The notes beneath the pieces were generated by a model. The model saw only the letters and a program-made list of their open reading frames with translations, was not told the origin of the DNA and made no database searches. 64,000 nt of DNA from Amblyomma americanum (taxonomy: Eukaryota; Arthropoda; Arachnida; Ixodida; Ixodidae). The first letter of the stretch is position 1, and each line of letters starts with the position of its first letter. Both the position numbers and the translations under genes were made by a program. The stretch is taken from contig NC_135504.1 of NCBI RefSeq assembly GCF_052857255.1, forward strand, positions 138,514,121 through 138,578,120, given 5' to 3'. Below are positions 53,669-63,300 of the stretch, one piece after another.

Positions 53669-53967
53669 TGGTTTTGGGGGAAAGGAAATGGCGCAGTATC
53701 TGTCTCATACATCGTTGGACACCTGAACCGCGCCGTAAGGGAAGGGTAAAGGAGGGAGTGAAAGAAGAAAGGAAGAGAGAGGTGCCGTAGTGGAGGGCTC
53801 CGGAATAATTTCGACCACCTGGGGATCTTTAACGTGCACTGACATCGCACAGCACACGGGCGCCTTAGCGTTTTTCCTCCATAAAAACGCAGCCGCCGCG
53901 GTCGGGTTCGAACCCGGGAACTCCGGATCAGTAGTTGAGCGCCCTAACCACTGAGCCACCGTGGCGG
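53669..53967 (-). mobile_element. Ruka-type SINE, full length, long-tail
   Basis: Full head on the minus strand (CCGCCACGGTGGCTCAGTGG, B box GGGTTCGAACCCG), body and long tail to CCAAAACCAATT. Confidence 0.9.
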
Positions 53968-53984
53968 GGCCGGGTTCGAACCCG

Positions 53985-54255
53985 GGAAATCCGGATCAGG
54001 GTTCGAACCCGACCGCGGTGGCTGCGTTTTTATGAAGGCCGAACGCTAAGGCGCCCGTGTGCTATGCGATGTCAGTGCACGTTAAAGATCCCCAGGTGGT
54101 CGAAATTATGCCGGAGCCCTCCACTACGGCACCTATTTCTCTTCCTTCTTTCACTCCCTCCTTCATCCCTTCCCGTACGGCGCGGTTCAGGTGTCCAACG
54201 ATATGAGACAGATACTGCACCATTTCCTTTCCCCAAAAAAACAATTATTTTTATT
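53985..54255 (+). mobile_element. Ruka-type SINE, head-to-head with the previous copy
   Basis: A GGGTTCGAACCCGACCGCGG head (partial, from the B box), body with GTGCTATGCGATGTCAGTGC and tail to CCATTTCCTTTCCCC then AAAAAAACAATTATT. The opposite orientation to 53669-53967 creates an inverted repeat about the B box. Confidence 0.87.
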
Positions 54256-54337
54256 ATTAAACCAAGCGAAAGGTTCACTACGGTAGGTAAAGCATTCGTC
54301 GCGTAGGCCAGAGAATGACATTATAATAATATTAATA

Positions 54338-54625
54338 ATAATAATTGGTTTTTGGGGAAAGGAAATGGCGCAGTATCTGTCTCATATATCGTTGGACACC
54401 TGAACCGCGCCGTAAGGGAAGGGATAAAGGAGGGAGTGAAAGAAGAAAGGAAGAAGAGGTGCCGTAGTGGAGGGCTCCGGAATAATTTAGACCACCTGGG
54501 GATCTTTAACGTGCACTGACATCGCACAGCACACGGGCGCCTTAGCGTTTTTCATTTCCTCCATAAAAACGCAGCCGCCGCGGTCGGGTTCGAACCCGGG
54601 AACTCCGGATCAGTAGTCGAGCGAA
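54338..54625 (-). mobile_element. Ruka-type SINE, long-tail, head partial
   Basis: From AATTGGTTTTTGGGGAAAGG to CGGGAACTCCGGATCAGTAG. The A-box end of the head is missing, with a 7-base TTTCATT insertion near 54550. Its (AAT)n-type tail flanks it on the left (54323-54345). Confidence 0.87.
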
Positions 54626-54794
54626 TGACATTAAGCGGCAAATTAGATTTGAGGAAAAGAAATAGCGCAGCAACTGTGTCACATAAAGCGGTGGACACCT
54701 GAAACGCGCCAGGCGTCGGCTACGGTTCGCGGCGGAACACCTGTTGCTCGGCTGTAGGTCAAACTCCGGCGTACGCGAAACGCGCCTCAGCTTG

Positions 54795-55035
54795 CCCTGT
54801 GAAGCTTTCGCTTCAAAATAACACCCGGGTATTTGAACTCACCAGTGCGGGTCCAGCAGTCACCATTATTAGCGAAAGGTAAACGTAGCTGTTCCTTTTT
54901 GTCAGTGAAATTCATCGCGATTGTTTTGGTAAAATTCCTCTTTCGTTGCTTTGCGTATGGAGTAATAAGTAACAAATGAGAACTTTTTACCAAAACTGTC
55001 GGATGACTTTCACTGACAAAAAGAAGGAACCACAT
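54795..55035 (-). pseudogene. Non-LTR reverse transcriptase C-terminal fragment
   Basis: The minus frame reads KSSHLLLITPYAKQRKRNFT, TIAMNFTDKKEQLRLPFANN and GEFKYPGVILKRKLHRAS. The FKY.GV.L thumb motif after a KKK-type stretch matches non-LTR reverse transcriptases (CR1/Jockey). Ends not defined. Confidence 0.45.
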
Positions 55036-55055
55036 TAGTTCAGTTTATGCTGACT

Positions 55056-55200
55056 CGTCGCAGGGGCTCATTGGTCAGGGCACTCGGCTACTCGTAGGGA
55101 TGCCTGGGGTGCCCGTGTACTGTGCGATGTCAGTGCACGTAAAGATCCCCAGGTGGTCGAAATTACTCTGGAGCCCTACACTACGGCATCTCCTTCTTTG
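55056..55200 (+). mobile_element. Diverged Ruka-type SINE
   Basis: A degenerate head (GGGGCTCATTGGTCAGGGCACT) is followed by GTGTACTGTGCGATGTCAGT and ATCCCCAGGTGGTCGAAATT. Tail lost. Confidence 0.72.
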
Positions 55201-55280
55201 AGTGTTAGTAAGACTGCGGTAAGTGACGCCGTCATCAGCACATAGGCGCAGCTAACATCAAAAGGGACTTTATTCTCTAT

Positions 55281-55829
55281 TTGACATACCCAGTACTGCA
55301 GCATAGTAATTATCTCGGGCCTCCCGCATCCCGCAGAATAGTATGGACTCCCGCGCACACGGGTCTCCAGGGTAACGAAGCGGCCGACGCCGCTGCCCGC
55401 GCGCTCACTCTTCGGGCATCGCCCTCGCCTCTTCCCGATGTGGACTCCGAGCCCAATCCGGCTTTTACCTTCAAGGAAATCATCCAAGATTAGCAATTCG
55501 GCCATGAAATCTTTCCTAAGCACTGCAAGGACCTCACGACGACGGCGGAACGCTTACTCCTTCGCCTTTATACTAAAGCACTGCTGTGCCCGGCAGTAAT
55601 CAAACATTTCGACCCTGCGTGCACAGGGGAGTGCCCGCACTGTAGGGAAAAGTCTTCGGACATTTACCACATGGTGCGGGCGTGCCGATCAACCCCGCAC
55701 CTTTGCCCTATCCCCAACCCTACCCAGGAGGACTGGGAGGCGGCCTTGCTCGGCTTCTCTGACCTGGCGAGTCAAAAGGCCCTGGTCGGGTGCGCCCGAG
55801 AAGCAGCTACCGTCAACGGGCTCCTGTAA
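55281..55829 (+). pseudogene. I-group ORF2 C-terminus: RNase H end and zinc motif
   Basis: One frame with a single TAG at 55491-55493: RRIVWTPAHTGLQGNEAADA (end of RNase H with the last Asp), then FTFKEIIQD, the stop, and on to CTGECPHCREKSSDIYHMVR (CX3CX2C...H pattern) and WEAALLGFSDLASQKALVGC, ending ATVNGLL at 55827-55829. It is the 5'-truncated 3' end of a second I-group element, related in layout to the one ending at 44381. The 3' UTR (55830-55955) is interrupted by the Gypsy element and continues at 60220. Confidence 0.8.
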
Positions 55830-55955
55830 TGAGCAGCCCACCTAGCTTTTGTAAGGAACTGCCCCTTAAGGACCGCTGCACTCACTCCCTGTACATATTT
55901 TGAAAATAGTTTTCAGTGAGGCAGTTCCCGAAATGAGGGACTCCGCCTTGTATTG

Positions 55956-56117
55956 TGTTGTGTATCAGACGGACGCCAGGCTGGAACTGAACAAACGTTT
56001 ATTGAGACAGTGCCTTTTTATAGGCCGATGAACATGTGATCTGCCGACGACTGCTTGCGTGGCTGATAAGCGATACATGAAAATGCAGTTTAAAACATGC
56101 GCTATCAGTATACCACA
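55956..56117 (-). repeat. 3' LTR of the Gypsy element
   Basis: Identical to 60058-60219. Minus strand begins TGTGGTATAC and ends ACACAACA (TG...CA). Confidence 0.95.
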
Positions 56118-56157
56118 CTCCTTTCTCCTAAGATTTGCACAATCCAAAACGGACTAG

Positions 56158-58563
56158 CTAGCCATTAATGCCATGACGCAGGACAGGCCGTCGAACACGC
56201 GTTGATCTTCGCGGCTCGACCGGTACTTGGGTGGCTTGGCCTGGACTCGCCCCAGGGGTTGCTTCTGGGCTAGCAGACAGCGGCTGTGGCTGCCTGGCTG
56301 TAGGAGGAAGCCTGACGTGGTAGTCCTCACTTGTGACTGGGTCAACTACGAGCCGCGTCCAGGCGCTCCTCAACTGGTTGCGGTGCCTGTGATGACGCTC
56401 GCCGTTGTTTAGCTGTACCACGTACGACACCGGACCTCTGACTGCCACAACACTGGCAGCCTTCCACCTTGGACCTGGGCAAAAGCTTTTAGCGTAGACC
56501 GCGTCACCGACACGAAACCTCTTAGTCTCCGGTCGTTGTAACTCAGGCGCGTGTTGCCGGTCCGGATGGAGTCTGTCTAACGCTGACCTCAGTCTTCGTC
56601 CGAACATTAACTCTACTGGCGATTTTCCCGTGACCGAATGTGGCGTCGTGTGTTGCTTAAACAGAAACCGGGAAATCTTGCACTGTGTCGAACCTTCCTG
56701 CTGCTTCTTCAATGCTTCTTTAACTTCTCTTACCATCCTCTCCGCCCTACCATTGCTGGCTGGATGATAAGGTGCAGTGAAAATTGCACGCACGCCATTA
56801 CACTTCAAAAACATTTGCAACTCTGTGCTAGTGAAAGCTGTGCCGTTATCTGAAACGATAACGTCCGGGACACCATGTGTCGCAAACATCTTCCTTAAGC
56901 TGTTGACGACAGCCGTAGCTTTCATGGATGGCATGATTTCGACTTCAGCCCAATTGCTGTACGCGTCTACCACGACTAAGAAAACGTCTCCTTTGACTGG
57001 GCCAGCGAAATCAATGTGCAGTCGACTGCAAGGCTGATCTGGCTTGATCCAAAAATGCACTGGAGCCTTGGCATCACTTTGCCGGTTATTCTGGCACGGA
57101 TGACAGTGCCGAACAAACTCCTCAATTTCGTGGTCCATCTTCGGCCACCACATGAGCCCTCTAGCTGATGCTTTCATGGCACTCATCCCTGGATGATTTG
57201 CATGCAGGAGTTGCAGCACATTCTCTCTTGCTGCGGTTGGAATTATGACGCGATTCCCCCACAGTATGCAATCACGATGCAATGACAACTCCGACCGTCT
57301 CACCTCATAAGGCGCAAACTTGCTGTCCACTTGTGTTGGCGGCCAGCCACTGAGTAGCCATTCCTTTACCCGGGATAGAACCGAGTCCTTTTTGATCAGC
57401 GCAGCAATGTCCGCCGCTTGCAGCGGTGCGCAGTCGACCGCTTCCAACAAGAGCACGTCCCCAGGCGGTCTTGGCTCGTCCTCGTCTCCCGGGGCTGGTA
57501 GACGACTGAGTGCATCGGCGTTGGAGTTGTCTTGGCCTCGTCTGTACTCAAGGTGGTAGTTATACGCAGACAACAGTAAAATCCAACGCAGCATTCTGGG
57601 CGACACAACTTCGGGCACTCGCTTGTCCGTGTTAAACAGGCCGAGTAACGGCTTGTGGTCTGTTATCACTGTAAATTCTCGCCCAGCTAGGTACTGGTGG
57701 AACTTTTTTACGCCAAAGACCACAGCCAAACCCTCTCTATCAATCTGAGCATAGTTGCGTTCACTGACGCCAAGAGTGCGAGAAGCATAAGCTATGGGCT
57801 GCTCCTTCCCGTCATCCGCACGATGGGCTAGCACTGCCCCCACCCCCACAGGCGATGCGTCGCAGCACAAAATTAAAGGACGCTTGCAATCGTAGGGCAC
57901 AAGTACGGCGTCTGAGCTGAGTAAATTTTTCAGTCTCTCAAAAGCCCGCTGATGCTCACCTGTCCACTTCCATTCGTGGTCACGGTCTAGCAGTCGATAA
58001 AGCGGTTCGGCCGCTTCCGTCCTGCCCTTGAGGAAACTGCTGTAGAAATTCAGCAATCCCAAAAAGGCTTGCAGCTCCTTTTTGCTTGCGGGCGCAGGCG
58101 CTTGCTGGATGGCGTCCGTCTTGCTTCGGCTGGGATGTACTCCTGAGTCATCAATCCTGTGTCCCAAGAATTCGATGCTCGTCTGGTTAAATTCACACTT
58201 GTCCTTGTTTACTCGTAGCTGTGCCTTCTGCAGACGCGATAGCACAGTCTCTAATCTCTCGGCGTGCTCTTCGGCGTTACATCCAGAAATTAATATGTCA
58301 TCCAGATAAGCTTTCACTCCGGGAACGCCCGCTAACAGCGTGTCGATGACTCGTTGAAAAACCCAAGGTGCGACCGAAATGCCAAACGGCAGCCGCTTAA
58401 CCTTGTACAGTCCCTTTATCGTGTTAACTGTGAGCACCTCAGCCGTCTCGTCGTCTAGCGTAAGCTGCTGATAAGCTTGGGCTAGATCCAACTTGGTAAA
58501 AAACTTGCTTGAACTTAGAGCTGTGAGCATTTCCGCTGTAGTGGGCAAGGGGTATCCACTGCT
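56158..58563 (-). pseudogene. Gypsy Pol: RT, RNase H, integrase (downstream of the stop)
   Basis: The same reading frame as the gag part, resuming right after the TAG at 58566-58564. Counted in the open frame from the TTG at 58548: RT palm FFTKLDLAQAYQQL near residue 20 and AYLDDILISG near 80; RNase H LILCCDASPVGVGAVLAHRA, EFTVITDHKPLLGLF and NSNADALSRLP; integrase HHCC (HANHPGMSAMKASARGLMWW, CHPCQ), RLHIDFAGPVKGDVFLVVVD (first Asp), PDVIVSDNGTAFTSTELQ (second Asp) and APYHPASNGRAERMVREVKE (Glu). The C-terminal region has GDAVYAKSFCPGPRWKAASV (GPY-like) and ends at 56158. The rest looks intact. Confidence 0.93.
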
Positions 58564-60033
58564 CTAAATAGCTTTGTTTACGGTACTGCGATAGTCGCCG
58601 CAAAGACGTAAAGTTCCATCTTTTTTTCTTACCACTACCAGTGGTGTTGCCCAGTTAAAGTAGCTGACGGGCTCCCATACACCTTGTTGCACCAAGCGGT
58701 CCACTTCGTTGGCCACGTCGTCCTTGAGGGCCAATGGAACTGGTCGACTTTTGAGGAACACCGGTTGGGCGTCATCTTTCAGTTCGATGTGAACTGGCGG
58801 TCCGTTGAAGCCAGGAAGGTCTCTGCGAAACACCTCGGGAAATCGCGAAGGCACGTCCTCCACGTTTACTTGCTGTATACCCCGCAAGCCAATACCTAAC
58901 GGGTTAAACCAGTTTCTCCCAATCAGGCTGTTGCCTTGCTTCTGTACTACGAGCAAAGGTAGCTTTGCCTTCCTGCCTTTGAATTCCACCAAGACACTTG
59001 CTTGACCCAGCACGGGTAACGCCTCCTTTGACCAGGTTACGATAGTTGTTCCAGAATCTTGCAGTGGTATTTTACCGTGATTCCTTTCAACAACCCTGAA
59101 CGTATCTTCACTCACAATTGAGCACGATGCGCCAGAATCAACCTCCATCGGAACTTCTTGCCCTTCAATCGTTACTTGAACCATGAACTTCTGTTCTTGC
59201 TCATTCACTTCGCACAGGGAAAACAACGCACTCATTTCGTACACGCCCTTGCTCTTATCTCCTTTCTTCTTTTGCTCATACGCTGTCTTCCGAGCAGTTC
59301 TACTGTCGTCTTTCGACCGACAAGCCTTAGCTATATGTCCAACCCTTTTGCAGTTGAAGCATGTCGCCTTTCTAAAACGGCACAAATGTGGAGCGTGCTT
59401 ACCGTTGCACCGGTAACAGCTGGACCCCTCCGCTGGGGTGTCTTGCTTCGCACGGGTTGCTTGTACCATTTCCTGGCAGTCCGTCTCGTATCGACCGTGT
59501 TTGCGTATGTCTCGCTGTTGCTTAGCGGTTGCTTCTGCAGTTGTGGCCAAGTCATACGCAACCTTAAACGTAAGGCTGTGTTCTGCGAGAAGTCGCTGTT
59601 GAACCCCTTCGTTCCGGAGTCCGCATACGAAACGATCCCGCATCATGACGTCCAACGGGAGTTGGGCGCTGCCAAAACCGCAGTCTTCGGCTAGCTTCCG
59701 AAGCGCCGTGACGTAGTCCGCAACCGATTCCTCGGCAGCCTGGTTTCGCCTGTAGAACAAAAACCTTGCATACAGCTCCGAAGGCTTTGGATGCAGGTGC
59801 TTGCGAACGGCAGTCTTGATTTCTTCGTAGGTTGCTGCTGTCGGTCTTTCTGGCTTCACCAAAGTTACGATGAGCCCGTACACTTCTTCGCCGCAGCTGC
59901 TCAACAGGACTGCTCTTTTCTGCTCATCTTTCGTTATCTGGTTCGCTTCGCAGAACATTTCCAGGCGCTCGACGTATTCGTCCCATGACGCGTTCGTGCC
60001 GAGACGATACTCGCCGATCCTGCCGACGGCCAT
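58564..60033 (-). CDS. Gypsy Gag-protease-RT start, open frame ending at an in-frame stop
   Basis: Starts MAVGRIGEYRLG at the ATG 24 bases from the 5' LTR. Capsid region about residues 1-190 (LYARFLFYRRNQAAEESVAD, LPLDVMMRDRFVCGLRNEGV). Two zinc knuckles: CYRCNGKHAPHLC (about 206-218) and CFNCKRVGHIAKAC (about 225-238). Protease active site EVDSGASCSIV (about 298). The RT fingers follow (RLVQQGVWEPVSYFNWATPL, RKKDGTLRLCGDYRSTVNKA). The frame closes at TAG (58566-58564) inside the RT, at the position where the next residues would normally continue; no frameshift is needed. Gag, protease and pol thus share one frame. Confidence 0.92.
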   Translation of the reverse strand: MAVGRIGEYRLGTNASWDEYVERLEMFCEANQITKDEQKRAVLLSSCGEEVYGLIVTLVKPERPTAATYEEIKTAVRKHLHPKPSELYARFLFYRRNQAAEESVADYVTALRKLAEDCGFGSAQLPLDVMMRDRFVCGLRNEGVQQRLLAEHSLTFKVAYDLATTAEATAKQQRDIRKHGRYETDCQEMVQATRAKQDTPAEGSSCYRCNGKHAPHLCRFRKATCFNCKRVGHIAKACRSKDDSRTARKTAYEQKKKGDKSKGVYEMSALFSLCEVNEQEQKFMVQVTIEGQEVPMEVDSGASCSIVSEDTFRVVERNHGKIPLQDSGTTIVTWSKEALPVLGQASVLVEFKGRKAKLPLLVVQKQGNSLIGRNWFNPLGIGLRGIQQVNVEDVPSRFPEVFRRDLPGFNGPPVHIELKDDAQPVFLKSRPVPLALKDDVANEVDRLVQQGVWEPVSYFNWATPLVVVRKKDGTLRLCGDYRSTVNKAI

Positions 60034-60057
60034 CGCCGTCGCTGCCTCGTCGCCAAC

Positions 60058-60219
60058 TGTTGTGTATCAGACGGACGCCAGGCTGGAACTGAACAAACGT
60101 TTATTGAGACAGTGCCTTTTTATAGGCCGATGAACATGTGATCTGCCGACGACTGCTTGCGTGGCTGATAAGCGATACATGAAAATGCAGTTTAAAACAT
60201 GCGCTATCAGTATACCACA
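60058..60219 (-). repeat. 5' LTR of the Gypsy element
   Basis: Minus strand: TGTGGTATAC ... ACACAACA. Short for Gypsy at 162 bp. The promoter and polyadenylation signals must lie within it; TATAAAAAGG is present on the minus strand near 60124-60115. Confidence 0.95.
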
Positions 60220-60224
60220 TATTG

Positions 60225-60310
60225 TAAGGGGCGAGACCCAGTTGGGGCCTCTCCCCAAGCACCTCTCTGTGTATATAGCCAAATAAATGCTTTTCACCAC
60301 CAACACCACT
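60225..60310 (+). mobile_element. 3' UTR end of the second I-group element
   Basis: Continues the host element after the TATTG duplication; contains CCAAATAAATGC and ends in a CACCAACACCAC stretch. Confidence 0.6.
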
Positions 60311-60344
60311 TCATTGTGACTGATGACACTAGCGACATCAATAA

Positions 60345-60830
60345 TGTAGATTGCGAGTAGCAGAGGTCCTAGTATGGAACTTTGAGGGACAATTGATGAG
60401 GCTGTGACTGATGATGACTGTGTATGGTTGAATGCGACGAACTGGGATCGTAAGTGTACGTAGTCGCTTATCCAGTCGAGTAACTAAGTGCGAATAAATA
60501 TTATACGCAGAAGCTTTTGATGACAGACCATGTGTAATGCCTCAGAACACACTGTAAAAAATGGCTCCACTGGGCCATTGTAATTCACTGTGGTTGCTAT
60601 GTCATACGTAAACTAAACCAGTTTCGTGACAGTGGAAAAACCGGCTCAAAAATCTATGCCGGTGTTGTGAAAGCACATTGTGACAGTTAAATACTGAACG
60701 ATGTGATTGTGAATAATGTGTTCAAGAAGGTTACAACAAGCGGAAATGAGCGAGGTTGGTCTCTAATTAGTTTATCGCCAGATTTGAATACTGGGACAAC
60801 TTCGACAATTTTTTATGCTTGAGGAGCGGT
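60345..60830 (-). pseudogene. CR1/Jockey-like reverse transcriptase fragment
   Basis: On the minus strand: KIVEVVPVFKSGDKLISNQP (the FKSGDK..P.N.RPIS block) and later DYVHLRSQFVAFNHTQSSSV, IVPQSSILGPLLLAIYIIDV (the GVPQGSILGPLLF box with two Gly changed). The palm FADD is not visible. Frames are broken. Confidence 0.55.
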
Positions 60831-61560
60831 TGACTTGTTTTGAGGTCTTCCGACAACGACTATAAGGCAACGCGCACTCCATTCGTAGTTCCCTTTAGGA
60901 ACGCGTTAGGTGTATCGCTTGGTTTTTAATAACCGATTGCGAACACCAGAGTAACTTACTTCAAGACTCGACAATTCATGATCCGAGCTCCGATTGAAAG
61001 GAGCATTGGAATCTTCATCATGGTGAAATATAGAGTGGAAACAGTTTCTAAAGCCTTCAGACATTGTGATGGCATCAGATTAAGACTGATCATTGATAAT
61101 GAATGGTACAAAGTCATGAGAAGTAGGAAGTATCGTATTCTAAAATTTTTTTGCGTTAGCTTTCATGAACGTTGTCAATGTCGTGTTAAAGTAACAATTT
61201 TTACCTTCCGTCATTTATATTTTAGTTCCGATTTCAGCGAAAAAAGTAGTGAATCATGGCTACCGCTGCGTCACCGTTTACGTTTGCACATGCGCGAGAT
61301 GTATCTTATAAGGTGGACTATGTCTCATGTGTTCACAGGGTGCTTTGGGTTATGTTTCAAGCACATCTAGGGACGAAACTGCAGCAGACATCAGCGTACT
61401 AAATTATAAAACATGCCTCACAAACCAACAACTTCGCAGCTTTCACTGCATGTAAGGAAATTGCCAAAAGAGGCTTTCAACAGTTAGACAATTAACATTA
61501 TTATTGGCATGTGCAAAGTCTATGAAGACACTGAATTTCGGCTCAAGCGGTTAATATCCT
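60831..61560. other. No gene recognised
   Basis: A 130-codon plus frame (60978-61370) is basic and aromatic but matches nothing I know. Probably chance. Confidence 0.35.
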
Positions 61561-62765
61561 TCATCATCATCACCATCAGTCCGACTACACCCACTGCAGG
61601 GCAAAGGCCTCTTCTACATCTCGCCAATTAACCGTGTATTTTGCCATTTGCATCTACCCTATGCCTGCAAACTTCCGGATTTCATCCACCCACCTAAATT
61701 TCTGCGCCCCCTGCAACGCAATCCACTCCGTTACCCTTAAGGACTAGCGGTTGTCTTGCCTTCGCGTCACATGCCCAGCCCAAGCCCATTTCTTCCTCTT
61801 GATTTCGACTAGCATGTCGTTAAACCGCGTTTGTTCCCTCACCCACTCTGCCCGCATCCGGTCTCTTAACGTTACACCTAACATTTTTTATTTCCATGAC
61901 TGGCTGCGTTGTCCATAACTTACGCTGAATCTTTTTTCGTTCTATAACAATTCTTTATTTCCATCAGATCAAATACAATTTGATGCAGGAGAAGAGAAAA
62001 AAATGAAGCAATCCGCTTGACGGAGCTCTCACCTCCCGTTCAGACGGCAGTGACAGGGGACGAGAAATGCAATATATAACTCTACTGAACAAGGTTTTTA
62101 GTATAACATAAGTCACTTTCAACATATGTGAACAAATACATAAACCTAATAGTGCGCACAGTGAAAGAGAATATACGTGACTATGAGCTATGAACACAAT
62201 AGGCGACAAAACATCATACAACAAAAAAAGGTGGACGGCATTTCACGCGAGAGCAATTGGTGTGTGAGTAAAAACTTGATAGAACAATAAGACTTCGCAG
62301 AGAGAAGATAGTAATTGAAGGGAAGGTAACGCTAGCTTGAGAGTAATTGAAGGGAAGGTAACGCTAGCTTGAGTTAACTGGCTTAGTAAAAACGGTAATT
62401 GACAGCTAATGCTTTGACGGTCGTAGTTTGTGCCTGCATATTCCTGCCCCGAAGGTTAGTGCCAGTAATATACAGTTGTTGTATTCTTTTCTCTTGAGGG
62501 ATACTGGTAAACTGCCATTCATAATCAGAGAGAACCTGCCATATGCGCCCAACCCCATTTTTATTCTTTTACTTAATTCCCTCTCATGATCCGGATAAGC
62601 GGTCACTACATGCCCAAGGTACACGTATTCCTTTACAACTTCCAGCACCTCGCTACCAACTGTGAACTGTTGTTTCCTTGCGAGGCTGTTGAACATTACT
62701 TTGGTTTTCTGCATGTTGACTTTAAGACCTACCGTTATACTCTGCCTCTCTAACTTATTTATCAT
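61561..62765 (-). mobile_element. RTE fragment interrupted by a 455-bp insertion
   Basis: The minus strand carries the same RTE 3' half as 40797-41838: GLKVNMQKTKVMFNSLARKQ, YVYLGHVVTAYPDHERELSK and LPVSLKRKEYNN at 62765-62406, then the C-terminal decayed part at 61561-61940 ending in a (GAT)n-type tail (TCATCATCATCACCATCA on the plus strand). Between them, 61941-62405 is foreign and opens with an AATAAAG-type 3' end on the minus strand. It carries several stops. Confidence 0.75.
61941..62405 (-). other. Insertion within the RTE copy, unclassified
   Basis: On the minus strand GATGGAAATAAAGAATTGTT lies near its 3' end, suggesting a retroposed sequence. It has a 32-bp tandem duplication at 62311-62374 (GTAATTGAAGGGAAGGTAAC followed by GCTAGCTTGAG). 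No coding region recognised. Confidence 0.5.
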
Positions 62766-62849
62766 AATAGATATCGTTAAATTACGTTAAAACGCACTTT
62801 TAGTATGCTATACTATCGATTATATCGCACTGAAACCTTAATTCAGCAA

Positions 62850-63300
62850 CTGTTTAATTAATAAAAACAAAGCCAAGGAAGGAATTTAGTCGAGTTGGGC
62901 ATTCAGTCACTTGTGTTAAATCAAATGACACTGCCGTATTAATTCGAGAGTCACAAACATTCTTTTCACGCCCCGCTGAGGTTATGACCCGATCAATATA
63001 AGGAGTGCTAAAATCACCTGCAATGATTATTTCTTGGCTGTGCAGCCTGTGTTTAGTTATGTCTTTCGTGATGTGCGAAAACACATTTTCAAAACCAGGT
63101 GGAAGATGAACGGCACCCACAACTGTCACAAGAATGAATATCTTTATCCGAGTTTACACTCAGTATTCGCAAGAACCGAAGGTACAAGACATTCAATGCC
63201 TTTTCTGATGAACAAACTTAGGCCTCTCCTTCACGAGATTGCCGGTCGCTTGTTGCAACGCAATAATCTGGAGGCAAAATTAAATATCTGATACGGAGTT
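62850..63300 (-). pseudogene. Non-LTR endonuclease fragment
   Basis: On the minus strand: RGLSLFIRKGIECLVPSV (the RGGGVA.FVK block), then in another frame VVGAVHLPPGFENVFSHITK, EIIIAGDFSTPYIDRVI (GDF block) and TQVTECPTRLNSFLGFVFIN. The C-terminal SDH is missing through truncation. Its position before a possible ORF1-like segment at the right edge suggests a CR1-like element cut by the window. Confidence 0.55.

Larger units (their letters stand above)
55956..60219 (-). mobile_element. Ty3/Gypsy retrotransposon, structurally complete, identical LTRs
   Basis: LTRs of 162 bp at 55956-56117 and 60058-60219, identical by eye. The TSD is TATTG at 55951-55955 and 60220-60224. Between them lies one gag-pol frame (60033-56158) with a single stop at 58564-58566. 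On the minus strand the primer-binding-site region after the 5' LTR is GTTGGCGACGAGGCAG, and AGGAGAAAGGAG forms the polypurine tract before the 3' LTR. All pol domains are present. The element sits inside the 3' UTR of an I-group element. The LTR identity points to a recent insertion. Confidence 0.95.
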
